A program made the position numbers and the translations under genes. From NCBI RefSeq assembly GCF_921293095.1, contig NC_060253.1, forward strand, positions 82,993,992 through 83,057,991: DNA of 64,000 bases, in the 5' to 3' direction. Shown in pieces: positions 23,801 to 31,662 of this stretch. The stretch's first letter is position 1. Each line of letters opens with the position of its first letter. Source of the stretch: Ischnura elegans. Lineage: Eukaryota; Arthropoda; Insecta; Odonata; Coenagrionidae. The notes beneath the pieces are model-generated. The model did no database searches. It saw nothing but the letters and a program-made list of their open reading frames with translations, and was not told the DNA's origin.

Positions 23801-26800
23801 TTCATGCTTTTATATTAGGTATTAAAATTAAAAAGAAGAACTTTGTGCTTTCACATTAATACCAGAATATCATATGAATGTGAAAGCTCAAAGTTCTTCT
23901 TTTTAATTTAATAATGAATCGCTTTCACCAAGTTACGCCTCAAACAATCAATTTTATATTAGGTGTTATTACTTGAACAATTCTGCCCACACTGGTTTTA
24001 TACGATTCTTCCATATAGTCGAGATACAGGTAAGGCCATTTTTGAGCTTAAAAGGATAGTATGTAGTATAATCTGGATTAGATTAGTAACTGGATTAGTA
24101 TCTGGTATAGTTCACAAATTTCCACAGAAGGGAATGATACCTAGGTAGCTTAACTGGCCGAGGTACTCAACCGAAAATCAAGGGATCTGGATTCCAATTC
24201 CGGTTGTGGCAAATGATTTTTTCTTGGTGGAATTTCTGCACAATTTGTGGCATTATGGGTGACTACGTAAAGTTAAAGTCAGTGCCCACGTTTCTGTACC
24301 ACTCCTCTCAGATGCATTGTTGCCCCTCTTTCTGCACAGGGATGTTTTGTGGCCATCCTCTACTGCTTCATGAATGGAGAGGTGCGCGCTGAGGTGGCCA
24401 AGATCTGGTTGCACCATTTCAGCAAAGGGGCCGGTGCAGATGGCAAGGCGCAGTGGTGGCTCTCCTCGGGGTACGCAGATGGTGGCAGCTCCAGTCGCAG
24501 GACCTCCCGCGCCATCCTGTCCTCCTTCCCACGCAAGTCCCGTGACCTGGGCAAGAAGGACACAACCATCAATGCAAAAACCCTGGGCAACCAGGTGCCC
24601 TCGGCGCACCGATTCTCCAAGAGTGGCGACAGCATTGCCATACGGCAGTCCCCACCACCTGTGGGAGGGTCATCTCCCCGAGGTAAGGTCCCTAATCACC
24701 CAAAAATTCCCAGATATGTATGCAATCCTGAAATTTGAGGTATGATGTAAGTCATATCAACCTCCAGTTAATGCAAATGTAGGCATTTATATCAAGTTTT
24801 GTTCAATAAAGTATCACCTGATTCCTTGCCAACATTTGGGAATGAAATTGATCACATCTTTAGAGCTTTCTTTGCCTTAATACTAGAACCGCTGAACTTT
24901 CCAACCCCACCAAAACTGCGGCATGGGACTTTTTTGTCCCATTGACAAAATACGTTGATCCTGTCATGTTTAAGTATAATTGACGGTTTTTTCTGGTTTG
25001 TGTGAACAAAACACGTGTTTAGGTAATGTTTAAAACGTTTTATTAAGTATTACTAGGAATACAGTAAACTTATTTTGAAGTGTGTGCATTGCAAGCTCAG
25101 ACCTGCAGATGCACTGGGCAGAGGTGACACGGCCGGCGCTGCGTGAGTAGGCGGCCGGCTCAGTGTACAGATTATTCCCTTCTGCACTTCTAACTGGCAG
25201 AATAACGGTATCTGTGCATCAAGCCCCTTCGTAATAAACTGTTATTATGCTAAATACAAAATAAGTGTACAAAAAAACTGAAATTGTATGTTTTCCCCAT
25301 ATGGGACAAAAAAGTCCCATCCCGCGGTTCTAGGTAAATTGTTATTTTTCTCGCGAACCAAACATCGTACAATATTTTCAATATAGCCCCATTCGAAAGA
25401 GCATAAAAAATGAATTAAAGTCAGTGAATTTCAAAGGGATAAAACCACTAGTACATGAATGGCAAACATTTGCAAAGAGCGATGGGACAAAAAGGTCCTG
25501 TCCGCGGTTCTAGTGTTAAGGGTCTCTGTGATGAAAGGGGAAATTTTGGCTTGTCAATATATTATCAACTCTTTCAGTGAAAACCACTTTTTCTAGGAAC
25601 TATGCCAAAATTATTTTGCTGAAGTATTGATTGAAGTATGAAATTATTTTGAAGTAATTTAGCAAAAAAATATGATGGGCAAATCAGACAAGATAAAACA
25701 TAGGCAAAATAATGCCAGGGATCAATTTTGGAACTACAAACGTTCCGCATCATAAAAGTTTTTCCCTTTCATGTCATATGTTGGCAAAGTTTGAATTACA
25801 AGGATCAATTGTTGGCTCTGTTTAAATAGCATGATGGAGCACCCAGAACTTTTGGTCAGAGATGGAGGAGTACTATCGAGCTCCCCAGCACTCCAAGGGG
25901 TGGTGATAAAATGAAAATTCACTAACTCATTTTCAACTGTGTTGTATTCCATTTTAAGGTTCCTTGGATGGATAACTATTACTAATGTCACTTCTTTTTT
26001 GAATAAGGTAACCCAGGTTTTGATGAATAATCATCATCAAGCGTAAATTATTATCTTTTTATTGATAATAATTTATGCCAATCAATGATGATTACTCATC
26101 AAAACCTGAGTCGCTTTATTCAAAAAAGAAGTGGTATCAGTAATAGTTATCCATTCTAGAAACCTTAGTGATAAAAAGAGTTGACCAAACCCACAGAGGG
26201 GAAAATAGGCAAATATTTATTGCACTTTACTGAGAGCACCTGTCTCCCCTAACGTTTTTGTGTGCAGGGGGTGGTGTCCCGGCTCCGTCCAGTTGCTGGA
26301 AGGACAGGGGGGGGTGTCGGAATCTCAGGGGTCCGGAGGCTACTGGCGAGACGGTGGCGTAGGAGGCCGACAAGTGGGGTGGGAGCCAAAGAGGGTACGA
26401 CGTCCCTGTGGCGGAGTCGCTTTGGCGTTGGGGGAAGGGGAGGGGCACCAATTGGTCGAGGTGGTGGTCGAACTAACGGATCATCTCCATACACATCAGC
26501 CGTCTCCTTCTCATGCCACACGACCCACTGCTCAATCGACTATGGAGGAGGAGGAGGGGGAGGGGAGGACCTGTCTCCTGCCCTGTGGCCACCCCTGCTG
26601 AGTGAGGAGCAAGGGCCCGAGACACCTAACATAACGGATAACCTCAACACAAAGAACAAGGTGAGACCGGGCAGTAAGCTGATCTTTTATGAATAATGTG
26701 GGTGCTCCCCAGTGACTTGAGGAGAAAGATTACAGAAAGTATGATTTTCCTCCAATATTTTCAGCAGTTGAGTGAAGTTTTCAGTCATTTTTAACCCTCA

Positions 26801-29370
26801 GGCATGACTTTAAATAGAAGCATCTAGTCCCTTAGTGCATATGATGGTATTTTTGTCAGACTGGCTGTTTGTCTGACCACCAACATGAAAAAAACCTCAA
26901 AGATGGAGAGATCCATGAATATTTGATGCTACATCTAGTGTCCAGCCATATCAAGGCCTCAAACATGTACAATAGGGTTGTTTCCTTCATCAAAGAAAAT
27001 GAAAGGCATTGATTGCGATTCGTTACCCACCATTAGTGTATTCATCATGTACAAATTATTTGGTTTTAGAAATCCCAGTTTAGACGAATGTTAATGGTCA
27101 ATTTTTACCTCATTTGGAAAAGGTCAGATTGGCACCCATACGATGCCACTCCATGTGACATCACAGGGACCTAGATTCTATTCGAATAGATAGGAGTTTT
27201 ACATATCGCCTGAGATTACCAATGCATGCATGAGGCACAGACCTCAGGGAAACATCTCTTAATAATCACCTTTTAAAATTGCCTGTGATCGGAAAGTTTC
27301 CTTCGTTTGATAGGGTATTAATGATCCTTATTTAAATCGAGTGCTACCTGCTAGCAGCCTGCATCATAGCGGCGGCGCTCATAGCCTCACACCAAAGTGG
27401 CCTCGCATGGCGGCAACCGGAACCACAATGACGTAACACGGGCTTTCCCAGCATTCATACTTAGCCGTAGCATTTTCGCGTGCTTGAAAATTTTCACTTT
27501 TCATTTAATCACAAAAAATAGATATCGTCATTTAATAATCTAAAAGCATGAAGTATGTACTCCAGGAGAAATGATATTTTGATTTATGCAATAAAAAATA
27601 ATAGGAAACCACCCTGTCACCTTGAGTTGAGCTTTATCCCCTTGCCCATATGGACAAACTAGGCATTAAAATGCTAAAACATATTATTAAAGGATGGTGG
27701 CCTTGCATATTCTTACCAAAAATGTGCACCTTTCACTTATTTACTTCCAATTATTATTTGAATCACCTTGAAATTTTATCCGATTGGTGACGAAAATTTT
27801 TCTAGGGCATTAATTTTACATTGAGTGCACTCAATGCTTTGCATAATTATTCAGAGAGACCTGCATTGCTTCCTCAAGTGTCTTTTTACACATTCTACGA
27901 ATTTCTAAATCCACACGATTTCCACAGCATTCAGATAAATGGAGGGTGGAGGCAGGAATTTATCTATGGACCTATGAACCCATTTTACCTAGGTTGAAGT
28001 CTTCTGTATTTGGATATAATTTCACATACATAGTAATATTCTACTTTCTGAGAAACATTACAAACCCAAGCAGTAGTCGATATCCGTCAGATATCTAAAT
28101 AAGGTTGCAGTGGTATAACTAGGATTATGCTTTGGGGGGGAGAGGAGGATGAGATAGGCTAAGGTGGCAACCCTCCCCCCCTCCCCCCCCCCCAGGCACA
28201 GGGGTTACGGGAAATAAAAAAAATAACATGCCTGGAAATACATTTTAAATCATTTTGGCACTAAAAATTTAACTTTAAGCAGATGCAGTTATTGTACGTC
28301 CAAACTATAGACAATGGTTAAAAAAAAAAAATTATTTCTCTGAAGCTTTGGAAGGGATCTATCCCTTCATGCCCCCCATTGTTACCCCACTGTAAAGTGG
28401 ATATATTCAAAACACGTTATAACACAATGGATATTTTGGCAACGTTACATAGATATCCAATTTATAACATCCACAACAAGTTGTAAAAATTGTTTCTTAT
28501 ATGTATATCCAAGTTGTAATATCCGTGATATTAACAAATTGGTATCCCAAACAGTATCCATAGGTAGCATTTTTAGGAACTGCATAGAGTTGAAGAGCAC
28601 AAATGTCATGTTTGTATGTCTGAGGATTACCAAAAAGTATAATAAGCACACCTATTGTATAGATACTTATTAAATGTTGTGAAGAAACCTAAGAGATGTT
28701 GTAATATGGACCAACATGTCCACTGTTGGACATCCCTGCAACCTTGTTTGGTGGGTCCTTTCGATATATGACTGATATCTATACAATGTTAATTGCATTA
28801 ACATAGATATTGCACGGATGTCATACGTTTGCGCTGAAAATGTTGTCTGGATGTTGATAGGATCAGTGCTGTTGTTGGGTAAAAATTTTAGGCGGTACTC
28901 ACACAATTTGCCAACAGCTGAACATGTCATCCAGCCACGATGAAATTCCAACTCTTGTATTAGTTCCAAGTTGTGCCACAAGATAACTCCGAACAAGTAA
29001 ATAATGATTTCCGATTTTTCTTTCTGAAATCCATTGGACAATTTACAGTAGGGCTATTTTTTAATGATTTAAAAAGGTAGTTTAACTGGTACCGTAATAG
29101 TGAGTTTGGATTTACCGCTCCAACTACAGCACTGGTTAGGATATTGATTTCTGCTTGGGAAGTATTTATTTCCAATGATCGTAATGTGTTTCCACATAGT
29201 GAAGGGTGAGAATTTGTTATGTATACCAAGTCTTCTCTGGTCTGCATGGTTTAATTGATGCCTTTGGCTTCCAGAGTGATGGGATTCCACTCAGAGCGGA
29301 GGATGGGAATGGGTGGAGAGGAGAGGAGACAATTGCATACATGGACGTCACGCAGAACACTACGCTTTAA
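8678..29370 (+). CDS. PTHR: Class B GPCR, parathyroid hormone receptor-like (5' end not found)
   Basis: Ten exons with mostly matching phases (8678-8833, 9896-9990, 15447-15612, 17404-17563, 18168-18298, 18487-18572, 22394-22535, 24340-24682, 26268-26660, 29275-29370) encode a secretin-family peptide-hormone receptor of the plasma membrane. Visible are the C-terminal half of the hormone-binding domain (CMENGQW, NFSQC), TM1 to TM7 including KKLRCPRNMLHMHLF, EGLYLHNLIF, GWGLPVL, KSTLVLVPLFGIHY and YCFMNGEVRAEV, and a Ser/Thr-rich cytoplasmic tail. KSTLVLVPLFG(I/V)HY and the FMSLLKD segment resemble vertebrate PTH receptors more than CRF or calcitonin receptors; coupling through Gs to cAMP is known for the family, not shown here. 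Signal peptide and first ectodomain half are missing. Oddities: a GC-AG intron after exon 7 and a frame conflict between exons 8 and 9. Confidence 0.9.
9207..9453 (-). repeat. Dispersed repeat, ~250 bp, copy 2
   Basis: This is the inverted match of 1896-2150, including AATATTTTTTGTAAGTCGG and the GGGGCCTGAGGGGGC end. It sits in the first receptor intron seen, downstream of the exon at 8678. Confidence 0.65.
9896..9990 (+). CDS. PTHR: Receptor exon: linker and TM1
   Basis: The acceptor TTTTTTTAATTGCAG precedes QWIPVVKTMSKVGYSVSL, followed by a helix ending ASIK. VGYSVSL matches the start of TM1 in class B receptors. The donor is TTAA|GTGAGT, phase 2, completed by the first base of the exon at 15447. 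Confidence 0.9.
12071..12935 (+). mobile_element. TTAA-flanked (piggyBac-like) element, family P1, copy 2
   Basis: It follows TTAA at 12067-12070 and ends GCGAAAGGG before TTAT. It aligns with 6318-7202 over its length. It preserves the uninterrupted sequence (GAATTAGCTATATGGATG, ~12346) at the point where copy 3 is split by a pogo-like element. Confidence 0.75.
13118..13934. repeat. GC-rich long imperfect palindrome
   Basis: Left arm ~13118-13446 and right arm ~13609-13934 are reverse complements with scattered mismatches, around a ~160-bp spacer. The centre is strongly GC- and CpG-rich (runs such as CGGCCGCCGGCCGCCG), in contrast to the AT-rich surroundings. CGGCGCTG...CCGTGAA-type motifs recur in both orientations, so alternative sub-hairpins are possible. 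Confidence 0.8.
14678..15374. mobile_element. pogo/Tigger-like element, family T1, copy 1
   Basis: The ends are CAGTAAAACCTCT and AGAGGTTTTTACTG inverted, with TA on both sides. The ~697-bp body matches 19239-20484, 30773-31470 and 59590-60272. No transposase frame is visible, so it is non-autonomous. Confidence 0.85.
15447..15612 (+). CDS. PTHR: Receptor exon: ICL1, TM2 and ECL1
   Basis: One base completes a split Lys; KLRCPRNMLHMHLFASFIMR follows, the class B intracellular loop 1 and TM2 signature. FMSLLKDQLFIDG and an extracellular loop ending YLVGEQ come next. The donor CAG|GTATAA is phase 0 and opens straight into the 3' end of a LINE. Confidence 0.93.
15619..16100 (-). mobile_element. 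LINE 3' end (non-LTR retrotransposon fragment)
   Basis: On the minus strand a frame (16022-15756) ends with IGIRLFNYLPITARM, FKRVTHYWLVSHPLYSVDEF, the usual C-terminal segment after the reverse transcriptase in several non-LTR retrotransposons. It is followed by AATAAAATTATTATT repeats, a typical 3' tail. The 5' limit is uncertain and the element is 5'-truncated. It begins only seven bases downstream of the receptor TM2 exon donor. Confidence 0.72.
16293..16881. mobile_element. TTAA-flanked element hosting a LINE fragment
   Basis: TTAA at 16289-16292 and 16882-16885 flank inverted ends CCCTTAGACTGCAGGAACG and CGTTCCCACAGTCTAAGG. This is a third TTAA family in the window. Its interior carries the LINE fragment at ~16320-16670. 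Confidence 0.72.
16320..16670 (+). mobile_element. LINE fragment with reverse transcriptase motif
   Basis: LYINDLPTFIKSNDIVLYSDD is split here as LYINDLP and LYSDD: the conserved palm-domain region of non-LTR reverse transcriptase, with YSDD in place of the commoner FADD. The frame ends soon after, and the copy finishes with CCTGGGACCAATAAAAATTA and ATT repeats. It is internally deleted or truncated and not functional. Confidence 0.72.
16952..17269 (-). mobile_element. hAT-type non-autonomous element, family C, copy 2
   Basis: It begins CAGTGCTGTAGTTG and ends CAACTACAGCACTG. The flanks AGTGAAAT and AGTGAAGT are a 7/8 duplication. It is inverted relative to 4138-4448 and lies 134 bp before the receptor TM3 exon. 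Confidence 0.83.
17404..17563 (+). CDS. PTHR: Receptor exon: TM3 and ICL2 to TM4 start
   Basis: RSWECKL carries the conserved TM3-top cysteine that pairs with ECL2. ANYSWVLMEGLYLHNLIF is the TM3 signature, and the exon ends inside the TM4 GWG motif. The donor is TGGG|GTGAGA, phase 1. Confidence 0.95.
18168..18298 (+). CDS. PTHR: Receptor exon: TM4, ECL2 and TM5 start
   Basis: It completes GWG with LPVLVVVPWVALRA. ECL2 NTLCWTTHENWW has the partner cysteine followed by Trp, as in the class. TM5 begins with HVPTTATVL. The donor CTG|GTAAAT is phase 0. Confidence 0.94.
18487..18572 (+). CDS. PTHR: Receptor exon: TM5 and ICL3
   Basis: INFLLFVNIVRVLLLKLRSS is the class B TM5/ICL3 signature, followed by ETRKYR. 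The donor AG|GTACAG is phase 2. A second donor six bases downstream, AG|GTATGC after 18578, would add two residues in frame. Confidence 0.93.
18675..20754 (-). mobile_element. TTAA-flanked element, family P1, copy 3, split by a pogo-like insert
   Basis: It is inverted relative to copies 1 and 2. TTAA at 18671-18674 precedes CCCTTTCGCAAC; the distal end is ATAGGGTTGA near 20754. The two halves (18675-19238 and 20485-20754) are separated by the pogo-like element at 19239-20484. Removing that insert leaves ~834 bp, close to the 865-885 bp of the other copies. Confidence 0.78.
19239..20484. mobile_element. pogo/Tigger-like element, family T1, copy 2, with extra insert
   Basis: The ends are CAGTAAAACCTCTACG and AGAGGTTTTACTG with TA on both sides. 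It matches copy 1 except that ~19880-20455 replaces about 24 bp near the right end with unrelated sequence of unknown origin (~575 bp). Confidence 0.8.
20755..22393 (+). other. Receptor intron sequence without recognised features
   Basis: This is the last part of the 3.8-kb intron between the ICL3 and TM6 exons, downstream of the TTAA element. I see AT-rich sequence only, with a pyrimidine stretch before the acceptor TTTTTGCAG at 22385-22393. Confidence 0.5.
22394..22535 (+). CDS. PTHR: Receptor exon: TM6, ECL3 and TM7 start
   Basis: RWAKSTLVLVPLFGIHY is the ICL3/TM6 signature of PTH-like receptors; FCDQFFASFQ leads into TM7. The only junction that keeps frame with the next exon (GCFVAILYCF) is CAG|GCATGT, so this intron would be of the rare GC-AG class. 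Confidence 0.92.
22685..22979. mobile_element. hAT-type non-autonomous element, family B, copy 3
   Basis: It starts AAGGGGCACAGCTAGG and ends GCTGCGCCACTG. It is flanked by a perfect 8-bp duplication GCTATATT at 22677-22684 and 22980-22987. The interior matches copies at 984 and 2430. Confidence 0.85.
23040..23560 (-). mobile_element. LINE fragment, C-terminal reverse transcriptase region
   Basis: The minus-strand frame at 23376-23143 reads REEDERRLEAFEIWVWKRM, KVKWTERKRNDEVL, QKRQRVWMERIF: the conserved segment downstream of the reverse transcriptase domain in RTE/CR1-like non-LTR retrotransposons. Upstream, SLMWSVALY is in another frame, so at least one frameshift separates the parts and the copy is dead. 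Confidence 0.75.
23824..23912. repeat. Short foldback, ~35-bp arms
   Basis: The arms containing AAAAAGAAGAACTTTGTG and its near-complement are separated by ~18 bp. A related half-copy (AAGAAGAACTTTGTACTTTC) is at ~51990 in a mib2 intron, so this is a dispersed foldback. Confidence 0.65.
24145..24250 (+). mobile_element. tRNA-derived SINE, family S1, copy 1
   Basis: A tRNA-like head with A-box-like TTAACTGGCCGAGG and B-box-like GGATTCCAATTCC is followed by CAAATGATTTTTTCTTGGTGG, a body shared with 30005-30180. It ends about 90 bp before the receptor TM7 exon. Confidence 0.6.
24340..24682 (+). CDS. PTHR: Receptor exon: TM7, helix 8 and tail
   Basis: GCFVAILYCFMNGEVRAEV is the TM7/helix-8 signature. 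The tail is rich in Ser, Arg and Lys (SSSRRTSRAILSSF, SPPPVGGSSPR), a plausible region for receptor-kinase phosphorylation and arrestin binding. The donor CGAG|GTAAGG leaves phase 1. Without splicing the frame would stop at 24736-24738, a possible shorter isoform. Confidence 0.92.
24881..25515. mobile_element. TTAA-flanked (piggyBac-like) element
   Basis: TTAA at 24877-24880 and 25516-25519 flank inverted ends TACTAGAACCGC and GCGGTTCTAGTG. The palindromic motif GGGACTTTTTTGTCCC and close variants occur three times (near 24926, 25303 and 25484). No transposase frame. A short GC-rich CGGCCGGCG patch lies near 25130. Confidence 0.78.
25956..26166. repeat. Foldback with ~100-bp arms
   Basis: Left arm ~25956-26058 and right arm ~26065-26166 are reverse complements with scattered mismatches and a very short loop. 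The outer ends are AAGGTT and AACCTT. It could form a hairpin in the receptor pre-mRNA just upstream of the exon at 26268. Confidence 0.78.
26268..26660 (+). CDS. PTHR: Receptor exon: Gly-rich cytoplasmic tail, frame disturbed
   Basis: The acceptor TGTGCAG and donor AAG|GTGAGA bound a 131-codon open frame ending NITDNLNTKNK in phase 0, which fits the terminal exon. However, exon 8 ends in phase 1, and entering here in that phase reaches a TAG near 26361. The sequence contains eight consecutive G at 26307-26314; one base fewer would move the incoming frame into the long frame. A basecalling or assembly indel, a real frameshift allele or an unseen donor are the options. GGA/GGG repeats near 26541 encode a Gly run. 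Confidence 0.68.
28108..28392. mobile_element. hAT-type non-autonomous element, family A, copy 2
   Basis: It begins CAGTGGTATAACTAGG and ends TTGTTACCCCACTG. The flanks TAAGGTTG and TAAAGTGG agree at 6 of 8 bases. The interior resembles 662-938 inverted, including TTTAACTTTAAGCAGATGCA. Confidence 0.72.
28864..29134 (+). mobile_element. hAT-type non-autonomous element, family C, copy 3
   Basis: It begins CAGTGCTGTTGTTGGG and ends CAACTACAGCACTG. The flanks GATAGGAT and GTTAGGAT are a 7/8 duplication. It is in the same orientation as 4138-4448. Confidence 0.83.
29275..29370 (+). CDS. PTHR: Receptor terminal exon
   Basis: The acceptor GGCTTCCAG precedes 31 codons and TAA at 29368-29370, in phase 0 with the previous exon (NK|SDGIPL). 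The last residues, TQNTTL, fit a class I PDZ-domain ligand (Thr-x-Leu at the carboxyl terminus), hinting at scaffold binding; this is inference from the motif. Confidence 0.72.
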   Translation, partial: SDGIPLRAEDGNGWRGEETIAYMDVTQNTTL

Positions 29371-29724
29371 GGAGGGCCAATGAGGGGCTCTGCAGAGACC
29401 CGTCTGTCGTCTCATGTTCCATTCATCAGTGGCCAGCATGCACCAATGGTATTCCATTATCCTCCACACTTCATTCTGAAATGGGAGAGGAGGTTTATGT
29501 ACTGGCAAAAGGCCAATGACAAAGTTCTTTCCGTCCAAGAGAGAATTATATATTTTTAAAGCTATAATTAATTGGCTGGAGCTTATTTATCCTGAGTGGA
29601 TATTGAGGCTGAGTATACACCACAGCTGGTAGTTTCAAGAGAGGCACTTCCTTTTGTAATGTCCAAAGAAATTGGTGTCTACAAATGACGACCGTGATAT
29701 CAAACGTAAAAATGGCTTGGTGAC

Positions 29725-29994
29725 AGTGGGGTAACTAGAGATATGCTTTTGGGGGAATGGGGGAGATTAGTGGGGGCAACCACCCCTCCCCCAGGAAACG
29801 GGGAGTTCAGGAAAATTTTTGGAAAATAACATGAAAAAGGATTTCACATCATTTTGGCACTTATAATTTAACTTTAAGCAGAGGTAGTTATTATGTATCA
29901 AATCCAGACAAGATTTTTAAATAATTTTTTGATTTCTCTGAAGCTTTGGGGGGGTATACATTCCCCCATCCCCCCCCTCATAGTTACGCCACTG
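29725..29994. mobile_element. hAT-type non-autonomous element, family A, copy 3
   Basis: It begins CAGTGGGGTAACTAG and ends ATAGTTACGCCACTG. It is flanked by a perfect 8-bp duplication CTTGGTGA at 29717-29724 and 29995-30002. The perfect duplication suggests this is among the younger copies. Confidence 0.87.
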
Positions 29995-30004
29995 CTTGGT
30001 GATG

Positions 30005-30180
30005 TACCTGGCAGCATTTGCGACCAAAAATGAGGATATCCAGGTTCAAATCCCGGTCAAGTCAAATGACTTTTTTGGTGCGAATTTCCCCCTTTGATGC
30101 ATGTAGCATTTCACCTGTGTGTGTGACTGCATTCTATGTTGCTTGCTTATGTAAGGCTTTGGAAAAGGTCAGTCATTCAT
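30005..30180 (+). mobile_element. tRNA-derived SINE, family S1, copy 2
   Basis: A tRNA-like head with B-box GGTTCAAATCC is followed by CAAATGACTTTTTTGGTGCG, the body shared with copy 1 at 24145. The tail is not clearly defined. Confidence 0.6.
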
Positions 30181-30239
30181 AAAGCAACACATTTGCATTC
30201 ATTCCTATAATAGTGGCGTAACGAGTACACTCTTGGTAG

Positions 30240-31662
30240 TAGTGATGAGCGATATATCGCTAATTGTGATTAAAACAGTTACTGAGAAGTAGCAATCATT
30301 GTCCGTGGCTTAATACTCGAAATCACTGTGATTGGATCACTGGATTCGGTGAAGATAGCACAGGCTGCTACCAAGTGATGAGCGATATATCACTACCTGT
30401 CATTGACGAGAAGTAGCCAATCATTGCCGGTGACTAAATCACTAAATACTCTAAATCACTGCGACTGTGAATGCCGTGAAGATAGCTTCGGCTGTTACCA
30501 CTGCTACCATCTACCTAAAGTACTAAAAAGGCTGCCTCATTCATCTTTCATGAAGAATAAAACATTCATTACGAATTTTACAGCTAACGGTTTGAATCAT
30601 GATTGTTTGAATATAAAACATGTTAAAAAAATGCCGAGGGATTTTAATGATTGCCACTTATCAATTCCTTTCCCAAATAACATTTACTTAATTATTATAA
30701 TATAAACTCAGAATCAGAACTATTCACTAAAAATTATTTTGCGTGATTTTCCAATTTTCAATAAGTTTATTACAGTAAAACCTCTATGTAGTAAACCTCT
30801 TTACATCATAAACCTCCATACTTCATACCACCCCTATGGTCCCGTCGGATTTACATGTAAATTTAGGGGCAAACCTCTTTGTAGTGAACCTCTATTTATC
30901 GTAAAACCTCCACTTATCATACCAAGGAGACACCCCCAAGATGGCCTAACTACCTCCACAAATTGTACCGAGACAACTAGAGACCATTAATTAATTAGAG
31001 GCTGCGATTACATACATGGAATGATATTTTGAGCAATAAACATTTCACCCTTATTTTTTTTCTTAAACACCTATATATGCAGTAATTTTCACGTTAACCA
31101 TTAGTTATCGCCATTTTGTTCCATATGGGAGCATACTTAACAGTAAATAAGAAAAAAGATATCCAAGTATCCTAATCATTTTAAGTGACTGTTGACTTAA
31201 GAGATATCACATCGTTTTCTCTCGAATCATGGTAAAAATCACTCGATAGCCCTCGCTTTCTGTAATTATTAAATAATAAATACATGTTCACTAATGCATG
31301 CATGTTTGTTTAAACACTTAAATATAATGGTTTAAAAGATAGTAGTGCCTTCATTTCCAAAGGATATGAAAAAACGGTGCCTATCACTAAAACCTCTCTA
31401 TAGTGAACCTCCATATATCAAATTGCCTAAATTTTGGTCCCCTCCATTACAATGTAAAGAGGTTTTACTGTACTTCCTTTTGCGGAGAGCTCATTCATTG
31501 GAATTGGACATGATAGCAGGAATAGCAGTGCCATAAATCACCACTGACTTTTAAAAGGGATTCTCCTAAGTGATCGCAATCACAGTTAAGAATTCCCGTT
31601 ACTGATGAGTAGCAGTCACAGGTAACGAAGTGATTGGAAAATCACAGTTCCGCTCATCACTA
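30240..31662. mobile_element. hAT-type element with nested pogo-like element
   Basis: The inverted ends are TAGTGATGAGCG and CGCTCATCACTA. The flanks CTTGGTAG and CTTAGTAG are a 7/8 duplication. Its left part is a diverged tandem duplication of ~130 bp (about 30241-30374 and 30376-30500), each unit starting GTGATGAGCGATATATC. It hosts the pogo-like copy at 30773-31470. Confidence 0.8.
30773..31470. mobile_element. pogo/Tigger-like element, family T1, copy 3
   Basis: It begins CAGTAAAACCTCTATG and ends AGAGGTTTTACTG with TA on both sides, 698 bp. It is uninterrupted and close in length to copies 1 and 4. Confidence 0.86.

Larger units (their letters stand above)
24683..26267 (+). other. Receptor intron within the C-terminal tail
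   Basis: This GT-AG intron contains a TTAA element (24881-25515) and a ~210-bp foldback (25956-26166) whose right arm ends about 100 bp before the next acceptor. The remaining sequence is AT-rich and unremarkable. Confidence 0.6.
26661..29274 (+). other. Last receptor intron
   Basis: This phase-0 GT-AG intron holds hAT-type family A copy 2 (28108-28392) and family C copy 3 (28864-29134). In 26661-28107 I find no exon or recognisable repeat. Confidence 0.6.
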
